This document shows positions 1-8,614 of a stretch of DNA of 64,000 bases, piece by piece; within the stretch, counting starts at the first letter, position 1; every line of letters starts with the position of its first letter. This DNA comes from Alkalicoccus daliensis. GTDB taxonomy: Bacteria; Bacillota; Bacilli; Bacillales; Salisediminibacteriaceae. The stretch is taken from assembly GCF_900103955.1 (NCBI RefSeq), contig NZ_FNIL01000004.1, positions 120,000 through 183,999 of the forward strand. Reading direction: 5' to 3'. A program made the translations under genes and the position numbers. The notes beneath the pieces were generated by a model that saw nothing but the letters and a program-made list of their open reading frames with translations, made no database searches and was not told the DNA's origin.

Positions 1-20
1 TTTAAATATCGGCTAATAAA

Positions 21-56
21 AATTGCAGGTACACCTATAGAGGGATACCTGCAATT
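21..56 (-). terminator. Candidate terminator of the TRAP/PdxA2 operon
   Basis: An 11-bp perfect inverted repeat (arms 21-31 and 46-56, 14-nt loop) lies just beyond the stop of the last gene of the minus-strand operon. In the minus direction the stem is followed by a short T-rich stretch. The T tract is brief, so termination may be partial. Confidence 0.6.
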
Positions 57-79
57 ATCTATTGTATGATTTTTTATTT

Positions 80-1087
80 TCACGAAAGTACGGAAGGGGA
101 TAATTCTATTGCGTCCTTCAATGCTGCAATTAAGGAATCTTCACTTGCAATGTTTTTACCAGCAATGTCAAAAGCTGTCCCGTGGTCTACACTTGTTCTT
201 ATAATAGGAAGGCCGACCGTGATATTTACGCCTGCTTCAATCCCAAGAACTTTTATGGGTCCGTGGCCTTGGTCATGATATTGTGCTACTACAATATCAA
301 AATCTCCTCTTTTTGCCCTGAAAAATAATGTATCCGCAGGCAATGGGCCTGTGACATCAATTCCTTCTTCTTCGGCTTTTTTTACTGCCGGTATTATTTT
401 CTCCTCTTCTTCTCTGTTACCAAATAATCCGTTTTCCCCTGCATGAGGATTAATGCCACATACACCAATCCTTGGACTGGCATAGCCTGCTTTTTTTAGA
501 GTCTCATCTGCCAGTTTGATTACTGAATACTGTCTTTCTACGTCAATCTTATTAATTGCATCTATAAGCCCCATATGGGTAGTTACGTGAATAACTTTTA
601 ACCCTGGGGCAGATAACATCATGGCAAAGTTATCGGAGTTCGTCAGGTCTGCTAATATTTCAGTGTGCCCTGGATATAAGTGACCCGCTTTATGCAGAGC
701 TTCTTTATTCAAAGGAGCAGTGCAAATACTTTGGATACTTTTTTCATTTGCCAAAGAGATAGCTTTTTCTAAATATTGAAAGGCAGCTTCTCCTGCATCT
801 TTGGAAACTTCACCAAACGGCAGGTCAGCAGGTACATTTCTCATATCGATCACATCAATGGTACCGTAAGAAAACGCTCCTTTCTCTGGCATTTCAACTG
901 CATTTAATTCTTTCTCAGTGCCAGTTACTTTTAAAGCCTTCTTTAGTCTTTCTTTGTCTCCTACTACCAACGGTCTACATTCTTCATACAAATCTTTATG
1001 GTCAAGTGCTTTGACTATGATTTCAGGACCTATTCCTGCAGGATCTCCCATTGTTATAGCCACGATAGGTTTTTCAGTTCGTTTCAT
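80..1087 (-). CDS. pdxA2: PdxA2-type 4-phosphate acid dehydrogenase (decarboxylating)
   Basis: A 335-residue member of the PdxA family: metal- and NAD-dependent oxidation of a 4-phospho-3-hydroxy acid followed by decarboxylation. Visible motifs are GDPAGIGPE near residue 14, CTAPLNKEA near 122, GHTE near 140, NPHAGE near 215 and YHDQGHGP near 270; the three histidines are the expected divalent-metal ligands. Bacillaceae normally make pyridoxal phosphate through PdxS/PdxT, and this gene sits in one operon with a DUF1537 kinase. That pair is known from D-threonate and D-erythronate catabolism, where it yields dihydroxyacetone phosphate and CO2, so a catabolic role is far more likely than vitamin B6 synthesis. 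The start has the ribosome site GGAGGTAAG. It is last in the operon. The exact substrate is inferred. Confidence 0.88.
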   Translation of the reverse strand: MKRTEKPIVAITMGDPAGIGPEIIVKALDHKDLYEECRPLVVGDKERLKKALKVTGTEKELNAVEMPEKGAFSYGTIDVIDMRNVPADLPFGEVSKDAGEAAFQYLEKAISLANEKSIQSICTAPLNKEALHKAGHLYPGHTEILADLTNSDNFAMMLSAPGLKVIHVTTHMGLIDAINKIDVERQYSVIKLADETLKKAGYASPRIGVCGINPHAGENGLFGNREEEEKIIPAVKKAEEEGIDVTGPLPADTLFFRAKRGDFDIVVAQYHDQGHGPIKVLGIEAGVNITVGLPIIRTSVDHGTAFDIAGKNIASEDSLIAALKDAIELSPSVLS

Positions 1088-1147
1088 TATCTTACCTCCA
1101 ACAATCTATTTATCTCAGAAGATGATATTTAAAAATCCTGCCACCCA

Positions 1148-2449
1148 CTAGTCCATCATTAAATCTGGCAGGAATGTTACGATTTCCGGAAAAACAATGA
1201 TTAAAAGAATAGATAATAGGTAGACGCCTACAAAGATCAGAATATGCGGCAGCATCTTTAATACGTTCGTACCCGCAACTTTTGCTGCTAATAGGCTTGA
1301 TAGCCCATATGGTGGTGTAACCGTGCCTAATCTAATTGACATAACTGTTACAATACCCGCTACTACTGGATTGATTTCTAACCCTTGCATTACAGGGAGC
1401 AGTAGAGGCACAAAAATGAGCATTGCAGAGTTTGGCTCCATGAAGGTTCCCAATACAACGTAAAGCAAAACAAGCATTAATAAGAAAACGAAAGCACTTA
1501 CATTGTTAGTTAAAAGAAACTCAATCAGCGGATCCATTGTCTGATAATATGTGAGCACCCATGACAGCAGTGCTGCTGCAGCAATTAATATATAAATAGT
1601 CGCTGAATCCAATGTTGCTCTTTTCGTAACTTCAACATATTTCTTTACATTACGCTGCTTTTTAATAAAAAATGCTACGAACACAACATATACTACAGCA
1701 ATACTCGCTGCTTCTGTCGCTGTAAATACTCCACTCATGATACCAACTATAACTACGAGGAATAAGCTGATAGGAAAGATACTTTTCTTAAGAGCTGTTA
1801 ATTTTGATAATTTCTCATCGTTGCTTAACCCGATCATTTCATTATCAATAGGTCCCACATCATTCTTTGATGCGTAATAATAAGCATAGCCCATCTGCGT
1901 AAAACCAATTAATATTCCCGGAATAATTCCGGCCATAAATAATGCAGCTACAGATGTCTGAGCCAAAGCCCCGTATACGATCAATAAAATACTCGGTGGA
2001 ATAATTGAGCCGATTGTCGATGAAGCTGCCGTCACAGTTGCAGCAAATTCTCTGCTGTAGCCTGCTTTGATCATCGCCGGAATGAGTATCTTACCTAATG
2101 AAGCTACATCTGCCACTGAGGAGCCAGAAATAGCACCAAAAAAGATACTCGTAATAATATTCATATGAGCCAGGCTTCCCTTTGCTTTTCCAACCAATGC
2201 TTTCGATATATAAATCAGATCATCAGTTACTCCAGTTAAATTCATGAGTCCGCCTGCGAAAATAAAAAGAGGAATTGCTAACAACGTGAAGCTCGAAAGG
2301 GAAGCAATCATTACAGAACTCGCCTGTGTCAAACTTACCATCGGTTCGAATATCAGAGGAATTGACGAAGCAATAACAATACTGAATACTACTGGCACAC
2401 CCAGAAGCAAGCAGAAAAAGAAAATTGCTACAATAGAAAGTAAAATCAT
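1148..2449 (-). CDS. dctM: TRAP transporter large permease (DctM family)
   Basis: A 433-residue, very hydrophobic integral membrane protein with about twelve membrane segments, the usual size for the large TRAP subunit. The family signature region SGSSVADVASLG, followed by the TIGSIIPPS loop, lies around residues 105-155. It carries the ion-coupled translocation path for a small organic acid delivered by the periplasmic-type binding protein. Its ATG overlaps the TGA of the small permease gene by 4 nt, so the two are translationally coupled. The neighbouring kinase and dehydrogenases suggest a sugar acid as cargo; the sequence alone does not give the ligand. Confidence 0.95.
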   Translation of the reverse strand: MILLSIVAIFFFCLLLGVPVVFSIVIASSIPLIFEPMVSLTQASSVMIASLSSFTLLAIPLFIFAGGLMNLTGVTDDLIYISKALVGKAKGSLAHMNIITSIFFGAISGSSVADVASLGKILIPAMIKAGYSREFAATVTAASSTIGSIIPPSILLIVYGALAQTSVAALFMAGIIPGILIGFTQMGYAYYYASKNDVGPIDNEMIGLSNDEKLSKLTALKKSIFPISLFLVVIVGIMSGVFTATEAASIAVVYVVFVAFFIKKQRNVKKYVEVTKRATLDSATIYILIAAAALLSWVLTYYQTMDPLIEFLLTNNVSAFVFLLMLVLLYVVLGTFMEPNSAMLIFVPLLLPVMQGLEINPVVAGIVTVMSIRLGTVTPPYGLSSLLAAKVAGTNVLKMLPHILIFVGVYLLSILLIIVFPEIVTFLPDLMMD

Positions 2450-2955
2450 TCTTTATTCACCTCGTTAGGACCATCTCTCCAAATATCTTTGAAATTTAAT
2501 AAATGGAAGTAAAGCATGAATATAGAGCCTATAAGAAAAGCAGAATAATAGTAAGTTAAAGATGGTCGAAAAGGAAGAAAACTGATCGATACTAGTTCTG
2601 TTCTGTTTAACCCTGCATCAAATGCAGCGAGTCCAATGAAAAGCAGAATTATTACTCCCGCAAGAGTTAATATATATACAATAACTTCCTTTATTTTCGC
2701 GAGTCGTTTACTCAAATATTCAGTGAAAATATCAATTTCAAGGTGTTGTTTTTCTTTGATTGCAATAGCCGAACCCATAAATACCAGCCACATAATGCAA
2801 AACTTTCTTATTACTTCGATTTCTGGAATTGAATATGAAAAAACATAACGCGCTATAACTCCTGTAAAAAGAGCCAACGTAAGTGTAATCATTGTAATAA
2901 CATTGATTGACTCTGTAACATATTTAAGCGTTGCATTTATCTTCTTAAATATCAT
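2446..2955 (-). CDS. dctQ: TRAP transporter small permease (DctQ family)
   Basis: A 169-residue protein with four predicted membrane segments, typical of DctQ. The conserved pattern of a Trp-Leu-Val-Phe-Met-Gly segment followed by a charged 'KEKQHLEIDIF' stretch is seen around residues 55-75. It pairs with the DctM subunit whose start overlaps its stop. The ATG is preceded by GAAGGGATAAT. A 119-nt gap containing a strong hairpin separates it from the binding-protein gene upstream, so the permease may be made at a lower level than the binding protein. Confidence 0.93.
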   Translation of the reverse strand: MIFKKINATLKYVTESINVITMITLTLALFTGVIARYVFSYSIPEIEVIRKFCIMWLVFMGSAIAIKEKQHLEIDIFTEYLSKRLAKIKEVIVYILTLAGVIILLFIGLAAFDAGLNRTELVSISFLPFRPSLTYYYSAFLIGSIFMLYFHLLNFKDIWRDGPNEVNKE

Positions 2956-3030
2956 ATTATCCCTTCGTCCATTTAATTATTTGGTTCATTTGTCTTACTC
3001 GTCCATTCTACGTTTTCTTTATATAATTTG

Positions 3031-3064
3031 GGCTGTCTTTTCTTTTATAAAAGAAAAGACAGCC
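3031..3064 (-). promoter_or_regulatory. Intra-operon stem-loop behind the TRAP binding-protein gene
   Basis: A perfect 14-bp inverted repeat (3031-3044 and 3051-3064) with a 6-nt loop sits between dctP and dctQ. In the minus direction it is not followed by a T run, so it looks more like an mRNA-stabilising or partially attenuating hairpin than a full terminator. Such hairpins commonly raise binding-protein output over permease output. Confidence 0.65.
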
Positions 3065-3074
3065 TTCTTACGAA

Positions 3075-4166
3075 TTAGTTAAAAATCTCTTCCATTTCAT
3101 CCACTACACCGTGCTCTTCTGCAATTTCATGCATTTGCTCGCGGGAAATTTCAATGAATGCTTCTCTGTCTGGATTCGTAAATGTGATATCGAATTCTGT
3201 TTCTAAAGTTTCCATATCTTCTTCTGCCTGTTCAAATGCCATTTGGATATACTCCGGCTGGACAGTTTCTGAAGCTCTGGAAATCGCTTCTTTATGCTCT
3301 TCATCAAGCTCTTCAAATCTTTCTCCGTTCATTACGACAAAGCCAAGCGTCAGGTTATGCTGAGTACGTGCTACATAATCTGCTACTTCTCCGAAGCGCT
3401 GCTCAATCATGGCATCCAGGCTGTTTTGTGAACCGTCTACTACACCAGTTTGTATTGCTGTATATACTTCATTGAAATCTATTGTAGTAGGGTTCGCACC
3501 TAGACTTCTCCACCACTCCATCTCCGTCGCAGACCCCCCGCTTCTCATATCTTCTCCCTGAAGGTCTTCATGTGATTCAATCGGGAAGGTACTGATGATA
3601 TTTCTTTCCAGTCCACCTGCATACATTACGGTTTCAAGCCCTGGATTTTCTCTCAATAAATCTTCAAAATAAGAAAGGGAATCACCTTCGTTTACTACAG
3701 TTTCAAAATGTTCTTGATCCTCAAAAAGATAATTTGTTGCTAAAACATCAAATACAGGTTCATGCTCTGCAAACCATCCGGAGTCAGAGTAAATAATATC
3801 GATGTCCCCTGAAATAACTGACTGGTATAAACTTGATGCATCTCCCACTTGACCGCCGGTGTGCACCGTAACTTCAATCTCGCCGTTGCTCTCTTCGTTA
3901 ATTTCTTCCGCAAAGGCCGTTAACGCTTGAGCCAACAAGGCGTCCCCTGGGTTTATCGTTGCCGCTACCAAGGAAACTTCAGCATCTCCCGTTTCATTAT
4001 TACTTTCATTATTTGCTGCTTGATTGCCATTGTTATTCTGACCAGCGCTTGCTTCTTCGTCATTGTTGCCATCACCATTACACCCAACAAGCATAGCTCC
4101 TGCGCCTACTATAAATAATCCCTGAATAGATCGACCAGCAAAAGAATTCGTGAAATAATTTTTCAT
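3075..4166 (-). CDS. dctP: TRAP transporter substrate-binding lipoprotein (DctP family)
   Basis: A 363-residue extracytoplasmic solute receptor. It begins with a lipoprotein signal peptide (charged start, hydrophobic core, then AMLVGCNG with the lipid-accepting Cys near residue 29), followed by an Asn/Glu-rich linker typical of salt-adapted Gram-positive secreted proteins. The mature part shows DctP features, including a 'MRSGGSATEMEW' segment and the 'NEVYTAIQTGVVDGSQNS' stretch that lines the acid-binding cleft. An ATG 20 codons upstream is possible, but this start has an AGGAGG site seven bases away and gives a proper signal peptide. It is cotranscribed with dctQM. The ligand is probably a carboxylate; which one is unknown. 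Confidence 0.92.
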   Translation of the reverse strand: MKNYFTNSFAGRSIQGLFIVGAGAMLVGCNGDGNNDEEASAGQNNNGNQAANNESNNETGDAEVSLVAATINPGDALLAQALTAFAEEINEESNGEIEVTVHTGGQVGDASSLYQSVISGDIDIIYSDSGWFAEHEPVFDVLATNYLFEDQEHFETVVNEGDSLSYFEDLLRENPGLETVMYAGGLERNIISTFPIESHEDLQGEDMRSGGSATEMEWWRSLGANPTTIDFNEVYTAIQTGVVDGSQNSLDAMIEQRFGEVADYVARTQHNLTLGFVVMNGERFEELDEEHKEAISRASETVQPEYIQMAFEQAEEDMETLETEFDITFTNPDREAFIEISREQMHEIAEEHGVVDEMEEIFN

Positions 4167-4210
4167 AATAATTACCTCCTGATTTTTAAAAAAATTTTCT
4201 TTGGCACCTC

Positions 4211-5299
4211 TTACTTTTTGATCCACTCTTTAGATAGCTGAACATGTCGGATCCATTTTCTTAAATAGGTGAACGAAATGTGAAGCTCGTCATCTTTTTC
4301 AACAATGGAAGGATACGAAAACTCTGGTTCCTCAATATCTTCACTGAGATCTTCTTTACTGATCACTTTCTTTTTATAGCTCCATGTGATTCCCTCATCT
4401 TCTGAAAGCGCAAGCGTTAACGGAGATCTTACAACTCCCCATATTGAGGTAGCTTCTTTTTCATCGCCTGACTTCACAGTTTCCATATCGGCTTTATCAA
4501 ACCATGGAGGCCTGTTCTCTTTAGGGGGATTCTCCGCTGCATTAGTGTCATTAAAAATCAGCATCAGATTTCCATTCTCAAGCCGTAAAGATTGAATTGA
4601 TGCATTATTGTTTACTAACTCAGTCTTTACTGGAGCAGTCCACGTTTTGCCTTCGTCAGATGAGCTCGTTGTATAAACATAGTCTGCCTTACGACTTCTG
4701 AAAAAACCTACAAGTTTATCGGATGCTTTTACAATACTCATATGAACCAGCCCTTCACTTTCTGGCACTTCATATTCTTTCCAAGTTTCACCATGATCCT
4801 CTGATATTTTCACTACGCTATGGTCACTTCCTAAGAATCCTGACTTTGATTTTTTACTGTAATAAGCAGGCAATATGATTTTATCACCAATAAGCAAAGG
4901 AGGATTCCTTACAAAAGAGCCCGCTTCACCAAACAGAGTTTCTGCTTCACTCCATGACTCTCCCTCATCTTTTGATATTCTGCACTTAACGACAGCAGAA
5001 TCTTGATGAATAAGATTCTGGGCCGTATAGAGCATCCAAAGATCTCCATTTGTGTTTTTAAACAAAATAGGGTTCTGTTCGGATTTTTCAGGGTCACCTT
5101 TTAAGACTATCGGTTCATTCCATTCACTTTTTTGGTTTTCTAAACGGGAAACCAGAATTGAAATGTCCGGCTTTCCTTCCCTTGACCCTCCGAACCAGGC
5201 ACATAGAAGATCTCCATTGTCCAGCACCATTAAGTTTGAAGCGTGATTATGAGGAAAGGGGGATTTAATATCATTGACTCGATTGAAAGTGTTGTTCAT
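4211..5299 (-). CDS. Sialidase-fold (BNR repeat) protein, cytoplasmic
   Basis: A 362-residue protein of the six-bladed propeller sialidase/BNR family. Asp-box-like motifs (S-x-D-x-G-x-x-W) recur: SKDEGESWSE, SEDHGETWKE, SSDEGKTWTA and SEDEGITWSY. The N-terminal 'CAWFGGSREGKPD' segment matches the arginine-containing first blade. There is no signal peptide or membrane segment, so it should act inside the cell, which is unusual for a sialidase. I chose the ATG at 5299 because it has a clear AGGTGG site; an open frame reaches further upstream without one. It lies between an SDR gene and the TRAP binding protein. Its true substrate may be an imported glycoside or acyl sugar rather than sialic acid; 'sialidase' here names the fold. 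Confidence 0.8.
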   Translation of the reverse strand: MNNTFNRVNDIKSPFPHNHASNLMVLDNGDLLCAWFGGSREGKPDISILVSRLENQKSEWNEPIVLKGDPEKSEQNPILFKNTNGDLWMLYTAQNLIHQDSAVVKCRISKDEGESWSEAETLFGEAGSFVRNPPLLIGDKIILPAYYSKKSKSGFLGSDHSVVKISEDHGETWKEYEVPESEGLVHMSIVKASDKLVGFFRSRKADYVYTTSSSDEGKTWTAPVKTELVNNNASIQSLRLENGNLMLIFNDTNAAENPPKENRPPWFDKADMETVKSGDEKEATSIWGVVRSPLTLALSEDEGITWSYKKKVISKEDLSEDIEEPEFSYPSIVEKDDELHISFTYLRKWIRHVQLSKEWIKK

Positions 5300-5349
5300 T
5301 TTGTTAACCACCTCACTGATAATTAGATTTATTTTAGTCTTTCGATATA

Positions 5350-6108
5350 TCAATTCATAAAAGATCCTCCATTTATATTAATAGTTTCTCCTGTAACAAA
5401 ATCTGATAAAGAAGAAGCTAAATATAAAACTGAATCAGCTATATTCTGTGGTGTTCCTAACCTATTCAACGGAATCCCAGCTAAAGCTCTAGCTCTATAT
5501 TCTTCTGTCCATTGCTGTGTCATCTCTGTCTCTACCGGTCCTGGACAAACACCATTTACATAAATGTTATCTTGGGCAAATTCATTCGCTAAATGCATGG
5601 TCAGATAATTAATCGCTGCTTTTGATGCTCCATAAGCCGGCGAAGCATTTTGATGTGGAGTTTTAGAAGCTTTAGAACTCATATTAATAATTTTTCCTGA
5701 CTGAGCTTTTACCATATGAGGCAGCGCTGCCTGGCAAAAATATAAACTTGCATTTAAATTAATATCTATTACTTTTTTCCATTCAGCAATGGACATGTCT
5801 AACGTAGAACTACGCATGTTAATACCTGCATTATTTACTAAAATATCTATCTTCTGAAAAGTATCTAAGGTACACTGAATTACTTTTTTAGCTGTTTTTG
5901 GATCTGCTGCATCTCCAGTGACAATAAAACATTTACTGCCTGTTTCTTCTATTTCTTTTGCTACTTCATTTAAAGTATCGGCGTCTCTTCCATTAATAAT
6001 TACTGACGCTCCATGGTTAGCCAGAGTAACTGCTATTGCTCTTCCTATTCCTCTTGAAGCACCTGTTACAATTGCCGTTTTATTTTCCAGCAGTGGTTCT
6101 TTATTCAT
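5350..6108 (-). CDS. SDR-family NAD(P)-dependent dehydrogenase
   Basis: A classical short-chain dehydrogenase of about 252 residues. The Rossmann motif TGASRGIG is near residue 15, NNAG near residue 88, and the catalytic YxxxK appears as YGASK near residue 155, with an upstream Ser in the NMSSKASK stretch. The C-terminal 'INGGSF' ending is typical of 3-oxoacyl-reductase-like or sugar-acid SDRs. Start choice is uncertain: ATG at 6108, or an in-frame GTG at 6120; neither has a strong ribosome site. It is in the TRAP/DUF1537 operon and probably interconverts a hydroxyl and keto group on the imported acid or its cleavage product. Confidence 0.88.
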   Translation of the reverse strand: MNKEPLLENKTAIVTGASRGIGRAIAVTLANHGASVIINGRDADTLNEVAKEIEETGSKCFIVTGDAADPKTAKKVIQCTLDTFQKIDILVNNAGINMRSSTLDMSIAEWKKVIDINLNASLYFCQAALPHMVKAQSGKIINMSSKASKTPHQNASPAYGASKAAINYLTMHLANEFAQDNIYVNGVCPGPVETEMTQQWTEEYRARALAGIPLNRLGTPQNIADSVLYLASSLSDFVTGETININGGSFMN

Positions 6109-6152
6109 AATATTTTTCACCCAGCTTTCTTTAAGAGGGTACTAATACTACT

Positions 6153-7421
6153 TCAACCCGTTGCATATCTAAACCTGTTAAGCGCTTTCAACATTACGTC
6201 TTGCGAACCAAAGCTTCCCGCTTTTGTAATCACATGCATTTTTTTATAAGAATCTACTGAACAGATCGGTACTCCCGCTTCCAATTCGTCAAGAAGAATA
6301 AGTCTGCTAACTCCTAGCTTTTTCATTACCTGATATGCAGTTTCTCCACCAGTAAGAAACAAGCACTCCACTCCTAAGTTTTCTACTAGGTGTAATGCAT
6401 ATTCTCCCAAGATACGAGAAAATTCTAAGCTTGCTTCCTCTTTCGTTCTTCCGGTCATTTCGCAGAAAACTTCACTTTGCTTTATATCTGTGGAAGAATA
6501 CAATACTATGTCCTTTTCATTCTTAAATGCTTGGTTTGTAACAGCTATAATTCTATTTTTTTCATCTTCATCAAATTCTTTTGTAATACTAACCTCAATT
6601 GCTTCTACAGCCTCACTTTCCAGTAAATTATTAAGCTGCAATCTTCCATGCTTGCTCATACTTCCAATTACGAAGAGTTTGGGACCTTTACTTTCTATTT
6701 TCACTTCTTTTTTTTCTTCTTTTTTCAGACCAAATGTTTCCGGAATATAGTTAAGAAGTCCAGCTGACCCTGCACATATAATTTTATATGGCTGTATGTG
6801 AAGAAACTCAGCAATTTTCCTTAAATCCTCCTCATGCAGGCTGTCCACCGTTATATAGTGAATCCCTCTTCTTTTGAATTCTTTCAGCTTTTTTCCTAAT
6901 TTTTCTCTACCTGCGTTTATATCTTCTGAGAAAAGATGTGCCACTTCTTTTTCAGTCTGTTTTTCCACAATTGTTTTTATATCTGATTCCAGAATTGGAT
7001 TAGTAGGATCCGCTGCTACTTCTGACTGATGAAGAAGTGTTTTATTCAACATATGATAGCCATTTATAATTTGCCTCCCGTTCGCAGGGTGGCCTGGGAC
7101 TACAAATATAAAATCTGGTAAATAATAATCATATAAAGCGTTGATTTCTGCTCCTATATTGCCTCTCATAGTAGAATCGATTTTTTTATAAATAAAAGAC
7201 GAATTGTAGTCCCTTTTTAAGCTTCTGCAGAACGTGAGAACTCTTTCGTACGCCTTCTCAGGCGTTAGTTCCCGGGAGTCTGTGTTTACTACAATGGTAG
7301 AAATCTCATTATTGTCATTTTCCAGGTTCAGTACTACCGAAGGCTTCAAGTTATAATCAACCAACTGCACTCCGGTGTCGCATGCTCCAGTAAGATCGTC
7401 GGCTATGATAGTAAAGTTCAT
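6153..7421 (-). CDS. DUF1537 four-carbon acid-sugar kinase family protein
   Basis: A 422-residue two-domain kinase. The N-terminal substrate domain begins with IIADDLTGACDTGVQL; the C-terminal nucleotide-binding domain carries FLTGGETA near residue 350 and ITKAGSFGSQD near residue 395. Studied members (DtnK, OtnK, LtnK) phosphorylate the 4-hydroxyl of D-threonate, L-threonate or D-erythronate. With PdxA2 in the same operon, the simplest reading is acid to 4-phospho-acid to dihydroxyacetone phosphate plus CO2. The start has a GAGGT site. The extra lyase, Fe-ADH and sialidase-fold genes suggest that the four-carbon acid is made inside the cell from something larger, or that the kinase has another acid as substrate. 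Confidence 0.88.
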   Translation of the reverse strand: MNFTIIADDLTGACDTGVQLVDYNLKPSVVLNLENDNNEISTIVVNTDSRELTPEKAYERVLTFCRSLKRDYNSSFIYKKIDSTMRGNIGAEINALYDYYLPDFIFVVPGHPANGRQIINGYHMLNKTLLHQSEVAADPTNPILESDIKTIVEKQTEKEVAHLFSEDINAGREKLGKKLKEFKRRGIHYITVDSLHEEDLRKIAEFLHIQPYKIICAGSAGLLNYIPETFGLKKEEKKEVKIESKGPKLFVIGSMSKHGRLQLNNLLESEAVEAIEVSITKEFDEDEKNRIIAVTNQAFKNEKDIVLYSSTDIKQSEVFCEMTGRTKEEASLEFSRILGEYALHLVENLGVECLFLTGGETAYQVMKKLGVSRLILLDELEAGVPICSVDSYKKMHVITKAGSFGSQDVMLKALNRFRYATG

Positions 7422-7432
7422 GGGTTTCTACC

Positions 7433-8602
7433 TCAATCAAGTAATTTACGATATAAATTTTTAATATCATCGAGCGAAAGTGCCACTGGATTATTGTCTA
7501 AGAGTCTGGTGACTTTTGATGCTGAAACTGCAAGATCTTCAATATCATCTTCAGTAACTCCGTATTCACTCAAATCTTGCGGAATATTCAACAGTTTGAT
7601 CCACTCTTCAATCTGACGGATAACCTTAAAGGAAATTTCTTCAGCAGAATCTTTTTCTTCATATACTTTCATCGCCTGAGCTACAAGCTTCATGCGTTCA
7701 TCCGGAATAGAGCTTAAATTAAAAGACATAACATGGGGAAGAAGCATAGAATTCGCAACCCCATGAGGGATATTAAATTTTCCACCCAGTGGGTACGCTA
7801 AGGCATGAACTGCAGCGGTTCCAGCACTTGTTAAAGCCATGCCTCCATACATGGAACCCACAATCATTTTCTCACGTGCTTCCAGTGACTTTCCATTATC
7901 ATAGGCTTCAACAATACTGTCACTTATCAATCGGATTGACTCAAGAGCGAACATATCACTGAGTTTATTTGCTTTATTAGAAATAAATGATTCTATTGCG
8001 TGTGTATAAGCATCCATTCCAGTTGCCGCCGTAATTGGTTTAGGCAACCCAAGGGTCAACTGCGGATCTACTACCACAAGCTGCGGTAGCAGATGTCTGC
8101 TTACTAAGCCAACTTTCAGTTCTTGTTCTGGAATAGTGACAATTGCGTTAGGAGTAACTTCTGACCCTGTGCCTGCTGTCGTAGGAATTAAAGCAGTCGG
8201 AATCCCAGGCAGTTTAACTTCTGCAGTATCAAGCATTTCTTTTAAAGTTTCTTTATTGGTCTTCAGAACAGATAGAAGTTTTGCAGCATCCAGGACACTG
8301 CCTCCCCCCACCCCAATAATGTAATCAAACTTTTTTCCTTTTAGATCATCTGCAATTTCCTGAATACTTTCTATAGTTGGTTCCGGGAGGACATTTGCTA
8401 CAGTTTCCACTGAAGCATCAAGTTTCTCTAATTGCTTGTTTACGTTCTCTAGCAGTCCGATATCAATAAGACCATCCTGAGTAACTAGCAACACAGATTT
8501 TATAGAAGGATTGAAAACTGAGAGCTTATCCGATAAAGTTTCAACAGAATTTTTTCCGGATACGATGAGATCTGCCGTTTGAAATTGATAAATATCCAAC
8601 AT
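7433..8602 (-). CDS. Iron-containing alcohol dehydrogenase
   Basis: A 389-residue group III alcohol dehydrogenase. The NAD-binding GGGSVLDAAK motif is near residue 95, and the metal-binding part contains DAYTHAIESF near 195 and further histidines in the AVHALAYPLGG and IPHGVANS segments near 265-280. It would oxidise or reduce a small aldehyde or hydroxy acid. The track frame opens with a GTG four codons earlier, but the ATG at 8602 has an AGGTG site nine bases upstream, so I prefer it. It follows the lyase gene by about a dozen bases and probably handles the aldehyde released by that lyase. Confidence 0.88.
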   Translation of the reverse strand: MLDIYQFQTADLIVSGKNSVETLSDKLSVFNPSIKSVLLVTQDGLIDIGLLENVNKQLEKLDASVETVANVLPEPTIESIQEIADDLKGKKFDYIIGVGGGSVLDAAKLLSVLKTNKETLKEMLDTAEVKLPGIPTALIPTTAGTGSEVTPNAIVTIPEQELKVGLVSRHLLPQLVVVDPQLTLGLPKPITAATGMDAYTHAIESFISNKANKLSDMFALESIRLISDSIVEAYDNGKSLEAREKMIVGSMYGGMALTSAGTAAVHALAYPLGGKFNIPHGVANSMLLPHVMSFNLSSIPDERMKLVAQAMKVYEEKDSAEEISFKVIRQIEEWIKLLNIPQDLSEYGVTEDDIEDLAVSASKVTRLLDNNPVALSLDDIKNLYRKLLD

Positions 8603-8614
8603 ATGATTCAACAC

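Noticed and set aside
80-1087. PdxA as a vitamin B6 biosynthesis gene
   Set aside because: It is in a catabolic operon with a DUF1537 kinase and TRAP transporter; Bacillaceae usually make PLP with PdxS/PdxT.
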